Below, one piece after another: positions 8,576 through 15,164 of a stretch of DNA of 15,164 nt (its first letter is position 1; the number at the start of each line of letters is the position of its first letter). This DNA comes from Planctomycetota bacterium (GTDB lineage: Bacteria > Planctomycetota > PUPC01 > JACPCR01). The DNA is taken from NCBI GenBank assembly GCA_030740295.1, contig JASLXP010001037.1, positions 1 to 15,164 on the forward strand, read 5' to 3'. The notes under the pieces are model-generated. The model ran no database searches and had not been told where the DNA came from. It saw only the letters and a program-made list of their open reading frames with translations. The position numbers and the translations under genes are program-made.

Positions 8576-11545
8576 ATGAAAATCATCGGACTGGCCACCC
8601 TCATCAGCCTGCAGTTCATCTCGGCCCGTGAGCCGGTCGTGAATCTGAATCGTCTTCCAATCAAGGATACCTTCACGGTCACCAATGGCCGCATTGAGAC
8701 GAAAGGCAGCCTGCTTGTCTGGACTGTTCCACGGGGGCAGACATCAACTCTTTCACTCTCCCAGGAGGCGCCGCCCCTGAAACGTCTTCGATATTTCGAC
8801 CGCCTTCTGTTCGATTACCGCATTACTTCCGGACGAATTCAGTTTCTCTTCAACGTGAACGCATTTGGGCATCGTTCCGGGCCGAGGCAGTCCAAAGTTC
8901 ACCAGTGGCACATCGGCCTACCGACAACGGCCAGGGATCAGTGGCATGTGATGCAGATCGTCTTCGATGTGCCGGCGTGGCTCCCGTGGAACAGCAAGGA
9001 CGGCCAGGAACACGAAACGTTTCTCAATATGGAAATCGGGGCCGGCGCAGAAGATCTCGTCGTGGAGTTGCGCGAGATGAAGCTGGTGCCGGACTATCTG
9101 TTTCTCAAGCCGTGGTGGATTTCGCCGGTTACATTTCCGCGCCGCGCTGACGATGGCTATGAAATCGAGTATCCCCTGGCCAACCTCGGGCCGGGAAAAC
9201 GCAAGGTAAACGTGTCAGTTCGTTCTTCGCATCAGGCGTTTGAGGTCACGGTCGATCCGACGCAGGTGGAGATCGCTCCCTTCAAAACGCAGACCTTCAC
9301 CGTGCGCGCAAAACAGAAGGCAGCGGGGCTTCCTGATCTCACCAAAGAGGATCTGATTCTGGCATTCATACCGGAGGATGAAACAGATGCGGCCTACCTG
9401 GCCACAAGCCGGCTGACCAAGCCTCTAAAAAAAGACTACCGCCGGCAGGTCATCTATTCTCAGAATGAACTGTCACTCTTAAAAGAAATGCTCGGCCGCA
9501 AGGAGGGCCGCCAGTGGCTTCAATTCGACCGGCGAAAGAAAAACGCGGATTGGTTTCTTGATGTGAAGCTGGATGCCATTCCGGGAAAGCGCGCGTGGGC
9601 GCACCCCGGTTATCGGGGAGATGTCTGTGCGAATGAGGACTGCGATGGCCGGATGTCGGTCACGACGATCATGCCGGCCGTGAAGTGCAACAAATGTGGA
9701 AAGCATGAGCTCGGCACTCCCAAAGCCGCAATCGCGTGGAAGCTGTGGATGGGCTCCTCGACATCAGGCCGTGGCGGTCTGGATGACCTCGGCGTCGTGT
9801 ACCTTCTCACCGGGGATGAAAAGTACGCGCGCAGAGCCATCGAGCTCTTTCTGCTTTATTCGGAGCAATACGAAAAGTTGCCCTGGACAGAAATGCACAA
9901 CGATGTTCCGTTCTTTCGTGGCAATTACCTGCTCGCTGCTTCTCGCATCGCGCATGGCTCGACGTACGGCACAAACTTCCTCCTCAAAGGCCACTTCAGA
10001 CTGCTCAATATGATCTCTGAATCGCCGTCGTGGACAGAAGAGACACGAGGAAAAGTCCATGAGGGTTTCGTCATACCTGCGGCGGCCGAACTGGCCAAGT
10101 TCCCCGGCGGCCTCTTCAACATGACCGACCTAACCAATTATGATCTCATTCTCGCCGGGCTGAGCTGCGGCGACGCCAACATCCTCTACCGGGGCCTCGC
10201 TTACGACAGCGGTCTGATGAAGCGGTTGACCGATATCAAGCCTGACGGTTTTTCATCTGAAGGCCGGCCCCTCAATTATCATTACTCATCCATGAACGAA
10301 TACATTCACGCGGTCCCGCTGGTGCGGAACTCCGGGCTGGCCATCGATTTCCCCTACGACTTGCTCAAAGCAGCGCTGCGAATGCCTTACGAGAGAGCGA
10401 CGCTGTCGGGATACGTACCCGTCACCGGCGACAATGGCTGCGGCATGTCGGTGCATCCGAGCCCGCTCTGTGACGTGGTTTACGATCTCTTCCCGAATGA
10501 GGAGTGGCTGTATCAGGCTGGAGCGCGTTCCACGCCGCATACTTTTCTGAAATCGTTGAAAGCAAAGCCACCGGAAAAGGACGCCTGGAAAAAAGCGATC
10601 AAGACCGAGCCGACGCTGTTCCCCCAAGCCGGCTTTGCCATCCTGCGCTCCGGTAATGTGCCGGAAGAACAAGTGTACCTGACGCTGGATTACGGCGAGA
10701 ATCCGATGCATGCCGCGCTGGACAGATTGCAGATAACCCTGTGGGCGTTCGGACACTGCTTCACACAGGGACCGGGTTCCAATTACAACGCTCCCTCAAA
10801 TTACGAACGTGGTCATGAGAAGGCAATGGCCTTCATCAGCCACGATTCTCTGGGGAACAACGTGGTGATGGTGGATGGAGCCAATCAGTCACCTGCGATT
10901 GGCCAACTGATTGCCTGGAGACCGGAAATGAAGACTGAAGCGGGCCTTTGCCAGGGCATTGCCGCGGAGGTCGAAGGCCACTATCCGGATGTCACTCACC
11001 GAAGAGCTGTGTTCCTGATTCGAGAGACGGTCGTGATATTGGATGACCTCAGCTCGAACAAAACCCATACCTATGACTTCGTTTACCACAACTTCGGAAA
11101 GCTCAGCCCGGGCAAGGGTTGGAAGTTTCAGGAAACCTCGAGACCTCTCGGCGATAAAGCGAATTACCCAAACATCAGAAATCTGCAACGCGTGACAGGC
11201 TCCGGTGATTTGCGTCTGCAATGGAAGCTGCCCAATGAGCTGTCCCTGGACTTCTGGCATGCAGGTACGGAAGGGGAGATTTACACCGGGCTGACGGGGA
11301 TGAACAACGGAGAGACGAGGAAGGTCGGCGAAGACACTCCGAGCGTTTTCATTCGCTCCCGCGGCGAATCACGACGCTTTTCTTCAGTACTTCAACCTTT
11401 GAAAGGGAAGAGCCGGGTGGCATCCATTAAGCCCATCGGCCGAGGGGAAGAGCTCGGAGTCGAGATCAAATTCACAGACGGAAAAACGGCCACATTGCTC
11501 TTCAAGCCTCGGCTGACAGGCTTGCAGGCACTGTCCACCCGATGA
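8576..11545 (+). CDS. Secreted heparinase II/III-family polysaccharide lyase-like protein
   Basis: 989 residues. Residues 1-17 are a signal peptide (MKIIGLATLISLQFISA, cleavage before RE). An N-terminal beta-sandwich (about 20-290) is followed by a Cys4 putative zinc site (C351, C356, C371, C374), an alpha/alpha-toroid (about 390-660, with DDLGVVYLLTGDEKYARRAI) and a C-terminal beta-sheet domain. Heparinase-type motifs are visible: SSEGRPLNYHYSSMNEY (Y568, H569, Y570 are candidate catalytic residues) and the family signature DYGENPMHAALDRLQITLWAFG-like stretch with H712 and D716. Lyases of this group cleave uronic-acid-containing polysaccharides by beta-elimination; whether the substrate is alginate, heparin-like or another uronan cannot be told. 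It follows the GH42-like gene by 190 nt and precedes a sugar isomerase-like gene by 65 nt, which fits a polysaccharide-degradation locus. No strong Shine-Dalgarno precedes the ATG; it is the first start in the frame. Confidence 0.85.
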   Translation: MKIIGLATLISLQFISAREPVVNLNRLPIKDTFTVTNGRIETKGSLLVWTVPRGQTSTLSLSQEAPPLKRLRYFDRLLFDYRITSGRIQFLFNVNAFGHRSGPRQSKVHQWHIGLPTTARDQWHVMQIVFDVPAWLPWNSKDGQEHETFLNMEIGAGAEDLVVELREMKLVPDYLFLKPWWISPVTFPRRADDGYEIEYPLANLGPGKRKVNVSVRSSHQAFEVTVDPTQVEIAPFKTQTFTVRAKQKAAGLPDLTKEDLILAFIPEDETDAAYLATSRLTKPLKKDYRRQVIYSQNELSLLKEMLGRKEGRQWLQFDRRKKNADWFLDVKLDAIPGKRAWAHPGYRGDVCANEDCDGRMSVTTIMPAVKCNKCGKHELGTPKAAIAWKLWMGSSTSGRGGLDDLGVVYLLTGDEKYARRAIELFLLYSEQYEKLPWTEMHNDVPFFRGNYLLAASRIAHGSTYGTNFLLKGHFRLLNMISESPSWTEETRGKVHEGFVIPAAAELAKFPGGLFNMTDLTNYDLILAGLSCGDANILYRGLAYDSGLMKRLTDIKPDGFSSEGRPLNYHYSSMNEYIHAVPLVRNSGLAIDFPYDLLKAALRMPYERATLSGYVPVTGDNGCGMSVHPSPLCDVVYDLFPNEEWLYQAGARSTPHTFLKSLKAKPPEKDAWKKAIKTEPTLFPQAGFAILRSGNVPEEQVYLTLDYGENPMHAALDRLQITLWAFGHCFTQGPGSNYNAPSNYERGHEKAMAFISHDSLGNNVVMVDGANQSPAIGQLIAWRPEMKTEAGLCQGIAAEVEGHYPDVTHRRAVFLIRETVVILDDLSSNKTHTYDFVYHNFGKLSPGKGWKFQETSRPLGDKANYPNIRNLQRVTGSGDLRLQWKLPNELSLDFWHAGTEGEIYTGLTGMNNGETRKVGEDTPSVFIRSRGESRRFSSVLQPLKGKSRVASIKPIGRGEELGVEIKFTDGKTATLLFKPRLTGLQALSTR

Positions 11546-11596
11546 GCATAAAGGGCGACCGTCCCCCACGAGGCAACGAACACAACATTCACGCGC

Positions 11597-11604
11597 AAGG
11601 AGGT
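11597..11604 (+). promoter_or_regulatory. Strong Shine-Dalgarno of the isomerase-like gene
   Basis: AAGGAGGT lies 6 nt before ATG 11611, the best ribosome binding site in the window, and fixes this start. Confidence 0.8.
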
Positions 11605-11610
11605 CATTGA

Positions 11611-12435
11611 ATGAAAGTAGGAATTGGAACTGGGCTCTGGCATCCGGGCAGGTTCGAGCCTTCCCTGCATCTGCCGATCGTCTGCGAAATGGGCTTTGAG
11701 GCTATCGAGCTGAATCTGTACAAGGGCCGGAAGCATTTTGACGAGACCAACAAGAGTTCGATTGAAGAGTTACTGCGCGTGTCTGACGGTCTTGGGCTTG
11801 AGGTGTGGTCCATCCATTCACCGGATGTCGGCAGCCTGGGCGGGGAGGACCGGGATGGGCAGAGACGGCAGATCGAATCGCTGCGCAATTGCCTCGAGCT
11901 TGCCGAGCATCTGGGAGCATCGGTGGTTGTCTCGCACGGCCTTCTCATCGCTCCTTTTGATGAAGATCTGGAGGGATCGGAGACGCGGCTGGCAGAATCG
12001 CTCGAACAACTGCTGATGATCGCGGAATCGGTCGATGCCAAAATTGCATTCGAGAATGGGACCATCAGCCGGCCGGGGCACCGGGCCATTGATGTTCTTC
12101 GGCGGGTGAATCAAACCTCGCCGTCTGCCTTTGGATTCGTCCTCGATACAGGTCACTCGAACATTGCCGGTGATCTGCATGAAGTATGTGGCAATGTTGG
12201 GGACCGCCTCATCAGTCTTCATCTCAACGATAATGACGGCGAACGGGACATCCATCTTCCGCCGGGCGAAGGTACCGTGGAATGGTCAGCCGTCGCAGAT
12301 GTGATCGATCAAACACATTATGGCAGATGTATCATGTACGAGATTGAAGACATCGGTGGCAGCCGCAAGCCGGATGAAGTCCTGGCCTCCACGATGGAAG
12401 GGCATCGCCGCTTAATTGAGCCTGTCCTTAAATGA
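11611..12435 (+). CDS. Sugar phosphate isomerase/epimerase-like TIM-barrel protein
   Basis: 274 residues, the usual length for the xylose-isomerase-like/AP-endonuclease-2 TIM-barrel family. Alternating strands and helices start with MKVGIGTGLW. The expected metal ligands can be seen: E148 (AFEN), D179 and H182 (VLDTGHSN), H204 (SLHLND), H215 (DIHLPPGEG) and E244 (MYEIED). Proteins of this family isomerise or epimerise sugars or inositols using a divalent metal; some members cut abasic DNA, but the sugar-processing context makes isomerase or epimerase activity more likely. No signal peptide, so it acts in the cytoplasm. It lies 65 nt after the lyase gene and is the last plus-strand gene before the convergent minus-strand block. 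The exact substrate is unknown. Confidence 0.88.
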   Translation: MKVGIGTGLWHPGRFEPSLHLPIVCEMGFEAIELNLYKGRKHFDETNKSSIEELLRVSDGLGLEVWSIHSPDVGSLGGEDRDGQRRQIESLRNCLELAEHLGASVVVSHGLLIAPFDEDLEGSETRLAESLEQLLMIAESVDAKIAFENGTISRPGHRAIDVLRRVNQTSPSAFGFVLDTGHSNIAGDLHEVCGNVGDRLISLHLNDNDGERDIHLPPGEGTVEWSAVADVIDQTHYGRCIMYEIEDIGGSRKPDEVLASTMEGHRRLIEPVLK

Positions 12436-12505
12436 TTGAGAGACCGCGAATCGCGCGGACGTTCACTCGGCAGCACGCGGTATCCGAGTTCGTATGCATT
12501 GACTG

Positions 12506-12523
12506 CAAGCTGGCAGCAGCTTG
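12506..12523. repeat. Perfect 7-bp hairpin
   Basis: CAAGCTG (12506-12512) and CAGCTTG (12517-12523) are exact reverse complements separated by the 4-nt loop GCAG. It lies 70 nt after the isomerase-like gene, beside the larger inverted repeat, and is probably part of the same repeat element. Confidence 0.7.
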
Positions 12524-12553
12524 GGCTACGGGCTCACCTCTGTAGGTGGCACG

Positions 12554-12646
12554 GCCGGAGTTGGAGTAACGCCTTCAGGCGGGTTCTGCAGAAGCTGTGA
12601 GGCTAACGTGCCAGGGCCCGGCTAAAGCCGTTACTCCAACCCCGGC
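12554..12646. repeat. REP-like nested inverted repeat
   Basis: Two 30-nt arms, 12554-12583 and 12617-12646, are reverse complements at 26 of 30 positions, with the core GTTGGAGTAACG in common. Each arm holds its own small hairpin: CGCCTTCAGGCG at 12570-12581 and CGGCTAAAGCCG at 12619-12630. The arms differ at two positions that pair with each other in the small hairpin (C-G in one arm, G-C in the other), so the stem is kept. The 33-nt spacer includes the palindrome TTCTGCAGAA (12584-12593). The layout is that of paired REP/BIME-type elements placed between genes. Confidence 0.75.
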
Positions 12647-12680
12647 GCCTCCCGTAGATGCTTGCTTGCCAGTTCGCAAA

Positions 12681-13436
12681 CTAATCCTCTTGCTCTGGGG
12701 GATCGGTGCCCTTCGCCAGCTCCTTGACCCAGCCCTCGATACAGAATTCCAGCCACTGACGGCCTTCTTCAGCGTCCGCCTCTTTTGAGTCGTGCAGCCA
12801 TTGGGGTACATGGTCGAGGGTGTCCAGGGCCTCCATGCGAACGGTGTCCGGCAGGTGTGCCATGATCAGTTGGGTCTCTCCTTTACCTGCATGACCAATG
12901 GGTATCTGCCCGGGATAGGGCCCAGGAAGCTCAGAGAATGAGTTGATGTAGGCGACCTGAATCCATGAGAAGATATTCGGGTTCGGCAGTTCGTCAGGCG
13001 AGCCCTTTCCCCAACCCGATCCCCACCCATGAACGGTTTCTCGTACGACATCCATTGCTGCCCGTTTCAGGCAGAGCACTTCGAGTCCTTCCGGGCCCTG
13101 GTGGTGCTGCAGGATGTAGATTCTCCTGAAGCCCATCATCGCGATGCGCCGGATGGATTCGCGTGCGTACACGAAGAACACCTCCGGATCGAAATCTATC
13201 TCGCCCTCATCGGGCCCTGCTGCCCATGACATGGTGGGCGCAAGCTGAAGCGGCGGCGCCATGACGCACTCGACCCTCTTCTCGGCCGCTTCACAGACGC
13301 TGTTGGCGATGAGGAAATCAGTGCCGATCGGCAAGTGAGGGCCGTGATACTCGACACATCCGGCTGGCATTAAAACAGGCACGTTTCGGCGAACAGCATC
13401 TTGAACCTGTTCAGGTCGCATATGGATCAGATACAT
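12681..13436 (-). CDS. Creatininase-family amidohydrolase-like protein
   Basis: 251 residues, the usual creatininase-family length. The N-terminal motif PAGCVEYHGPHLPIGTDF gives metal ligands E29, H31 and D40, with the same spacing as E34, H36 and D45 of creatininase. The later GHGGN-like motif is altered to QHHQGPEG, with H112 in the position of the third His, and a HAGKGETQ stretch keeps the family's HAGxxET signature. Family members hydrolyse cyclic amides or N-formyl/peptide bonds using Zn or Mn; substrates include creatinine, a formamidopyrimidine intermediate and the mycofactocin precursor. Nothing nearby points to one of these. No signal peptide, so cytoplasmic. The ATG at 13436 is supported by a Shine-Dalgarno; it is the last gene of a minus-strand run and lies 65 nt after the acetyltransferase gene. 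Confidence 0.85.
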   Translation of the reverse strand: MYLIHMRPEQVQDAVRRNVPVLMPAGCVEYHGPHLPIGTDFLIANSVCEAAEKRVECVMAPPLQLAPTMSWAAGPDEGEIDFDPEVFFVYARESIRRIAMMGFRRIYILQHHQGPEGLEVLCLKRAAMDVVRETVHGWGSGWGKGSPDELPNPNIFSWIQVAYINSFSELPGPYPGQIPIGHAGKGETQLIMAHLPDTVRMEALDTLDHVPQWLHDSKEADAEEGRQWLEFCIEGWVKELAKGTDPPEQED

Positions 13437-13443
13437 GAATCAT

Positions 13444-13449
13444 CTCCTT
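13444..13449 (-). promoter_or_regulatory. Shine-Dalgarno of the creatininase-family gene
   Basis: On the minus strand AAGGAG (complement of 13444-13449) lies 7 nt before the ATG at 13436-13434. It favours this start over the in-frame ATG five codons later. Confidence 0.75.
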
Positions 13450-13501
13450 CATTCGTCAGTAGGGGGGATGCGGTCTTTGAGGATTTCAGGCATCCGTTTG
13501 G

Positions 13502-14053
13502 TCATTCAGAGGTGGCCCATTTCTCCTTGAGAATCCCGTACAAGACCAGATTCTCAGGCTCACCCCATTTCACGACATGAGAACGGCGGCAGCCTTCGTG
13601 TCTCATGCCGAGCTTCTGCATGACGCGTCCGGACGCAGGATTCCGTTCGAAGAAGCAGGCGTGGACTCGGCGCAGGCCCAGCTCTTTGAAGGCATACGAG
13701 AGAACGGATTTTCCGGCCTCCGTGCAGTAGCCGTTGCCCCAGTAGGGGTTCCCAATCCAGTAACCCAATTCGGCCTGGTGACCGGGAACCATGCCCATAA
13801 GACTGATGCAGCCGATGAGTTTTCTGTCGGACCGCAGCGTGATAGCCCAGTTTACACCTTTGCCTTCGTCGAAGTTTTTCTGGTGGCCCGAGATCCATTC
13901 CTCAGCGAGGCCATCGGCGTAGGGATGCGGAATATTCAAAGTCGTGTCCGCAATGGCACGCTCTCCTGCGAGTCGCTGGACTGCGGGCGCGTCGGTCAGT
14001 TCAAACGGCCGGAGGATCAGGCGTTCCGTTTCAAGTAAGGGGCGTTCGATCAT
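13502..14053 (-). CDS. GNAT-family N-acetyltransferase, RimJ/RimL type
   Basis: 183 residues from the ATG at 14053; a TTG two codons upstream (14059) is a less likely start. The opening LLETERLILRPFELTDAPAV is the standard start of RimJ/RimL-like acetyltransferases, and ELGYWIGNPYWGNGYCTEA followed by the AFKELGLRRVHA stretch is the acetyl-CoA-binding region with its strand-helix turn. NPASGRVMQKLGM(RHEG) completes the fold. The enzyme moves an acetyl group from acetyl-CoA to an amine: a ribosomal protein N-terminus, another protein, or a small molecule; the family is too broad to choose. It lies 9 nt after the stop of the PQQ-like gene with no clear Shine-Dalgarno, so it may depend on translational coupling with that gene. 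Cytoplasmic. Confidence 0.88.
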   Translation of the reverse strand: MIERPLLETERLILRPFELTDAPAVQRLAGERAIADTTLNIPHPYADGLAEEWISGHQKNFDEGKGVNWAITLRSDRKLIGCISLMGMVPGHQAELGYWIGNPYWGNGYCTEAGKSVLSYAFKELGLRRVHACFFERNPASGRVMQKLGMRHEGCRRSHVVKWGEPENLVLYGILKEKWATSE

Positions 14054-14062
14054 GAGCAAGGA

Positions 14063-15163
14063 CTATTCGATGAGTTCTGAAACACACACCAGATGACCGC
14101 GTGTCCTGAAGTACAGCTTCCCTTCTGAAATTGCGGGGGTGGCCATACAGATTTCACCCATCGAGTTTTTGGCAAGAAGCTTAAACTCCTTCCCTGTCTG
14201 CAGGACGAAAACTTCGCCAAGCTCGCTCGTGAAGTAAAGTTTGCCGTCCGCTGCTACGGGAGAAGGAGTAAAACCAGTTCGCCTGCCTGGCAGACGGTTC
14301 TGATAGACAAGCTCCCCGGTTTTGGCTTTGTAGCACTTCAGGACTCCCCCATCCGTACAGCTGTACAGATACTCTCCATAGGCCAGAGGTGTCTGCATGT
14401 ATGCCCCGTTACGGCGCGTGCTCCAGGCGATGTGCTTGTTGGTTGTGCTGTTTCCTCCAAGGGAGATGTCACCAGCTGCATCCAGTCGTATTGCATACAT
14501 CGGCGCCATCCTGCCATGAGCGTTCGTAATGAACACCATGCCATGAGCCACGATGGGAGTCGGCACGGGGATATCCCCTCCCCCTTTCAGCTTCCATAGT
14601 TCTTTGCCGCTCTTCGCATCGTAGCTGCCAATATGCTTCCAGCCGTTGACGATGATCTGTGTGCGCTCTTCGGTTGCATGAACGGTCGGAGTTCCCCAGG
14701 TAGGCACTTCTTTTCGGGGTGTCCGCCAGATCTCTTTACCGTCACTGATATTGAAGGCAGCAATAAATGAATTCTTCTGCACGTCGCACTGCACGATGAC
14801 CATGTCTTCGTAAATGATGGGCGAGCTGCCAAAGCCCCACTGTGCATCTGGCACCGCGTAGTAACCAGAGTCGAGGCCCCCGAGGTCGTTCTTCCACAGC
14901 AATTTGCCCGATACTCCGTAGCAGAACAGACCCTCTGACCCCAGAAATGTCACCACGTGTTTGCCGTCCGTGGCAGGAGTGGAATTCGCATGCGTTGCCT
15001 TCGTGTGACGTTTTACCCTTGGCACACTTTCGTGTCCGAGTCGTTGCCAGAGAATCTTGCCGGAATTCTTGTCGATACAGTAGATAAACCACTTGTGAAC
15101 GCTCCCGTCGTTAACGGGCGCGATGGCGCCGTAGAGTCCAATCTTCAGAGAATGATCTTTTTT
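14063..15163 (-). CDS. PQQ-like beta-propeller repeat protein, 5'-partial
   Basis: 366 residues are visible. The frame is open to the right edge of the window, so the codon at 15025 (GTG) is an internal Val and the true start lies outside. Repeats of the quinoprotein propeller type are clear: FIYCIDKNSGKILWQR, FNISDGKEIWRT, YDAKSGKELWKLKGG, CYKAKTGELVYQNRLPG and a last blade ending at GHLVCVSELIE. Between them lie family-typical phrases such as KATHANSTPATDGKHVV and WGFGSSPIIYEDMVIVQCD. Close relatives are common in Planctomycetota and Acidobacteriota and are usually secreted or periplasmic; a signal peptide would be in the missing part, which I expect to be several tens of residues. Many such proteins lack proven PQQ binding and may be structural or ligand-binding propellers. 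It is followed after 9 nt by the GNAT gene. Confidence 0.88.
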   Translation of the reverse strand, partial: KKDHSLKIGLYGAIAPVNDGSVHKWFIYCIDKNSGKILWQRLGHESVPRVKRHTKATHANSTPATDGKHVVTFLGSEGLFCYGVSGKLLWKNDLGGLDSGYYAVPDAQWGFGSSPIIYEDMVIVQCDVQKNSFIAAFNISDGKEIWRTPRKEVPTWGTPTVHATEERTQIIVNGWKHIGSYDAKSGKELWKLKGGGDIPVPTPIVAHGMVFITNAHGRMAPMYAIRLDAAGDISLGGNSTTNKHIAWSTRRNGAYMQTPLAYGEYLYSCTDGGVLKCYKAKTGELVYQNRLPGRRTGFTPSPVAADGKLYFTSELGEVFVLQTGKEFKLLAKNSMGEICMATPAISEGKLYFRTRGHLVCVSELIE

Positions 15164-15164
15164 C

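Larger units (their letters stand above)
12436..12680. other. Convergent intergenic region with repeat-type hairpins
   Basis: This 245-bp gap separates the ends of two convergent genes. It contains the hairpin at 12506-12523 and the nested inverted repeat at 12554-12646. I see no convincing coding frame: short frames here are read through the repeat arms. No classical T-tailed terminator is visible; a 5-bp stem (CCGCG 12444-12448 with CGCGG 12454-12458) follows the isomerase stop but lacks a T-run. The hairpins may serve as a two-way transcription stop. Confidence 0.6.

Noticed and set aside
9426..9432. Run of seven A in the lyase gene as a slippage or frameshift site
   Set aside because: The frame is intact on both sides and no alternative frame of interest follows, so nothing in the sequence calls for slippage.
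12597..12788. Small plus-strand frame starting in the REP-like repeat
   Set aside because: It starts inside a repeat arm region and runs antisense to the creatininase-family gene; no ribosome binding site and no protein-like pattern.
15023..15025. GTG at 15025 as the start of the PQQ-like gene
   Set aside because: In-frame sequence upstream encodes another propeller repeat (FIYCIDKNSGKILWQR) up to the window edge, so the gene is partial.

Overview
The window looks like chromosomal DNA from a moderately GC-rich bacterium of the PVC or a neighbouring environmental lineage (Planctomycetota, Verrucomicrobiota, Hydrogenedentota or similar). This is an inference from gene content. It rests on a secreted alpha/alpha-toroid (squalene-cyclase/prenyltransferase-like) protein, a very large secreted GH42-like protein, a heparinase II/III-type lyase, a xylose-isomerase-like TIM barrel, a creatininase-family amidohydrolase and a PQQ-type beta-propeller. 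No rRNA, tRNA, CRISPR array, transposase or phage gene was found.

Layout. Five plus-strand loci run from 3 to 12435. The first is the C-terminal 721 residues of a large, probably helical protein with no recognised family; its start lies left of the window. It overlaps by ATGA with a secreted alpha/alpha-toroid protein, and 27 nt later comes a huge GH42/beta-galactosidase-like multidomain protein. These three look like one transcription unit. After 190 nt comes a secreted heparinase II/III-like polysaccharide lyase, and 65 nt after that a sugar phosphate isomerase/epimerase-like protein with a strong Shine-Dalgarno. Three minus-strand genes converge on this block: a PQQ-like propeller (5' end beyond the right edge), a RimJ/RimL-type GNAT acetyltransferase 9 nt downstream of it, and a creatininase-family protein. 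The 245-bp convergent gap holds a REP-like nested inverted repeat.

How the genes may work together. The GH42-like protein, the lyase and the TIM-barrel isomerase together suggest extracellular or periplasmic breakdown of a uronate- or galactose-containing polysaccharide, followed by handling of the released sugar. The substrate cannot be read from sequence.

The most striking observation is in the GH42-like gene. Its reading frame is broken exactly at four perfect tandem copies of the pentamer GCACT (7776-7795). Losing one copy would join the 1501-residue upstream frame in frame to the downstream frame ending at 8385, giving a continuous protein of 1688 residues. This is either a slippage mutation, a phase-variable ON/OFF switch, or a sequencing/assembly error. 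It is the first thing to test.
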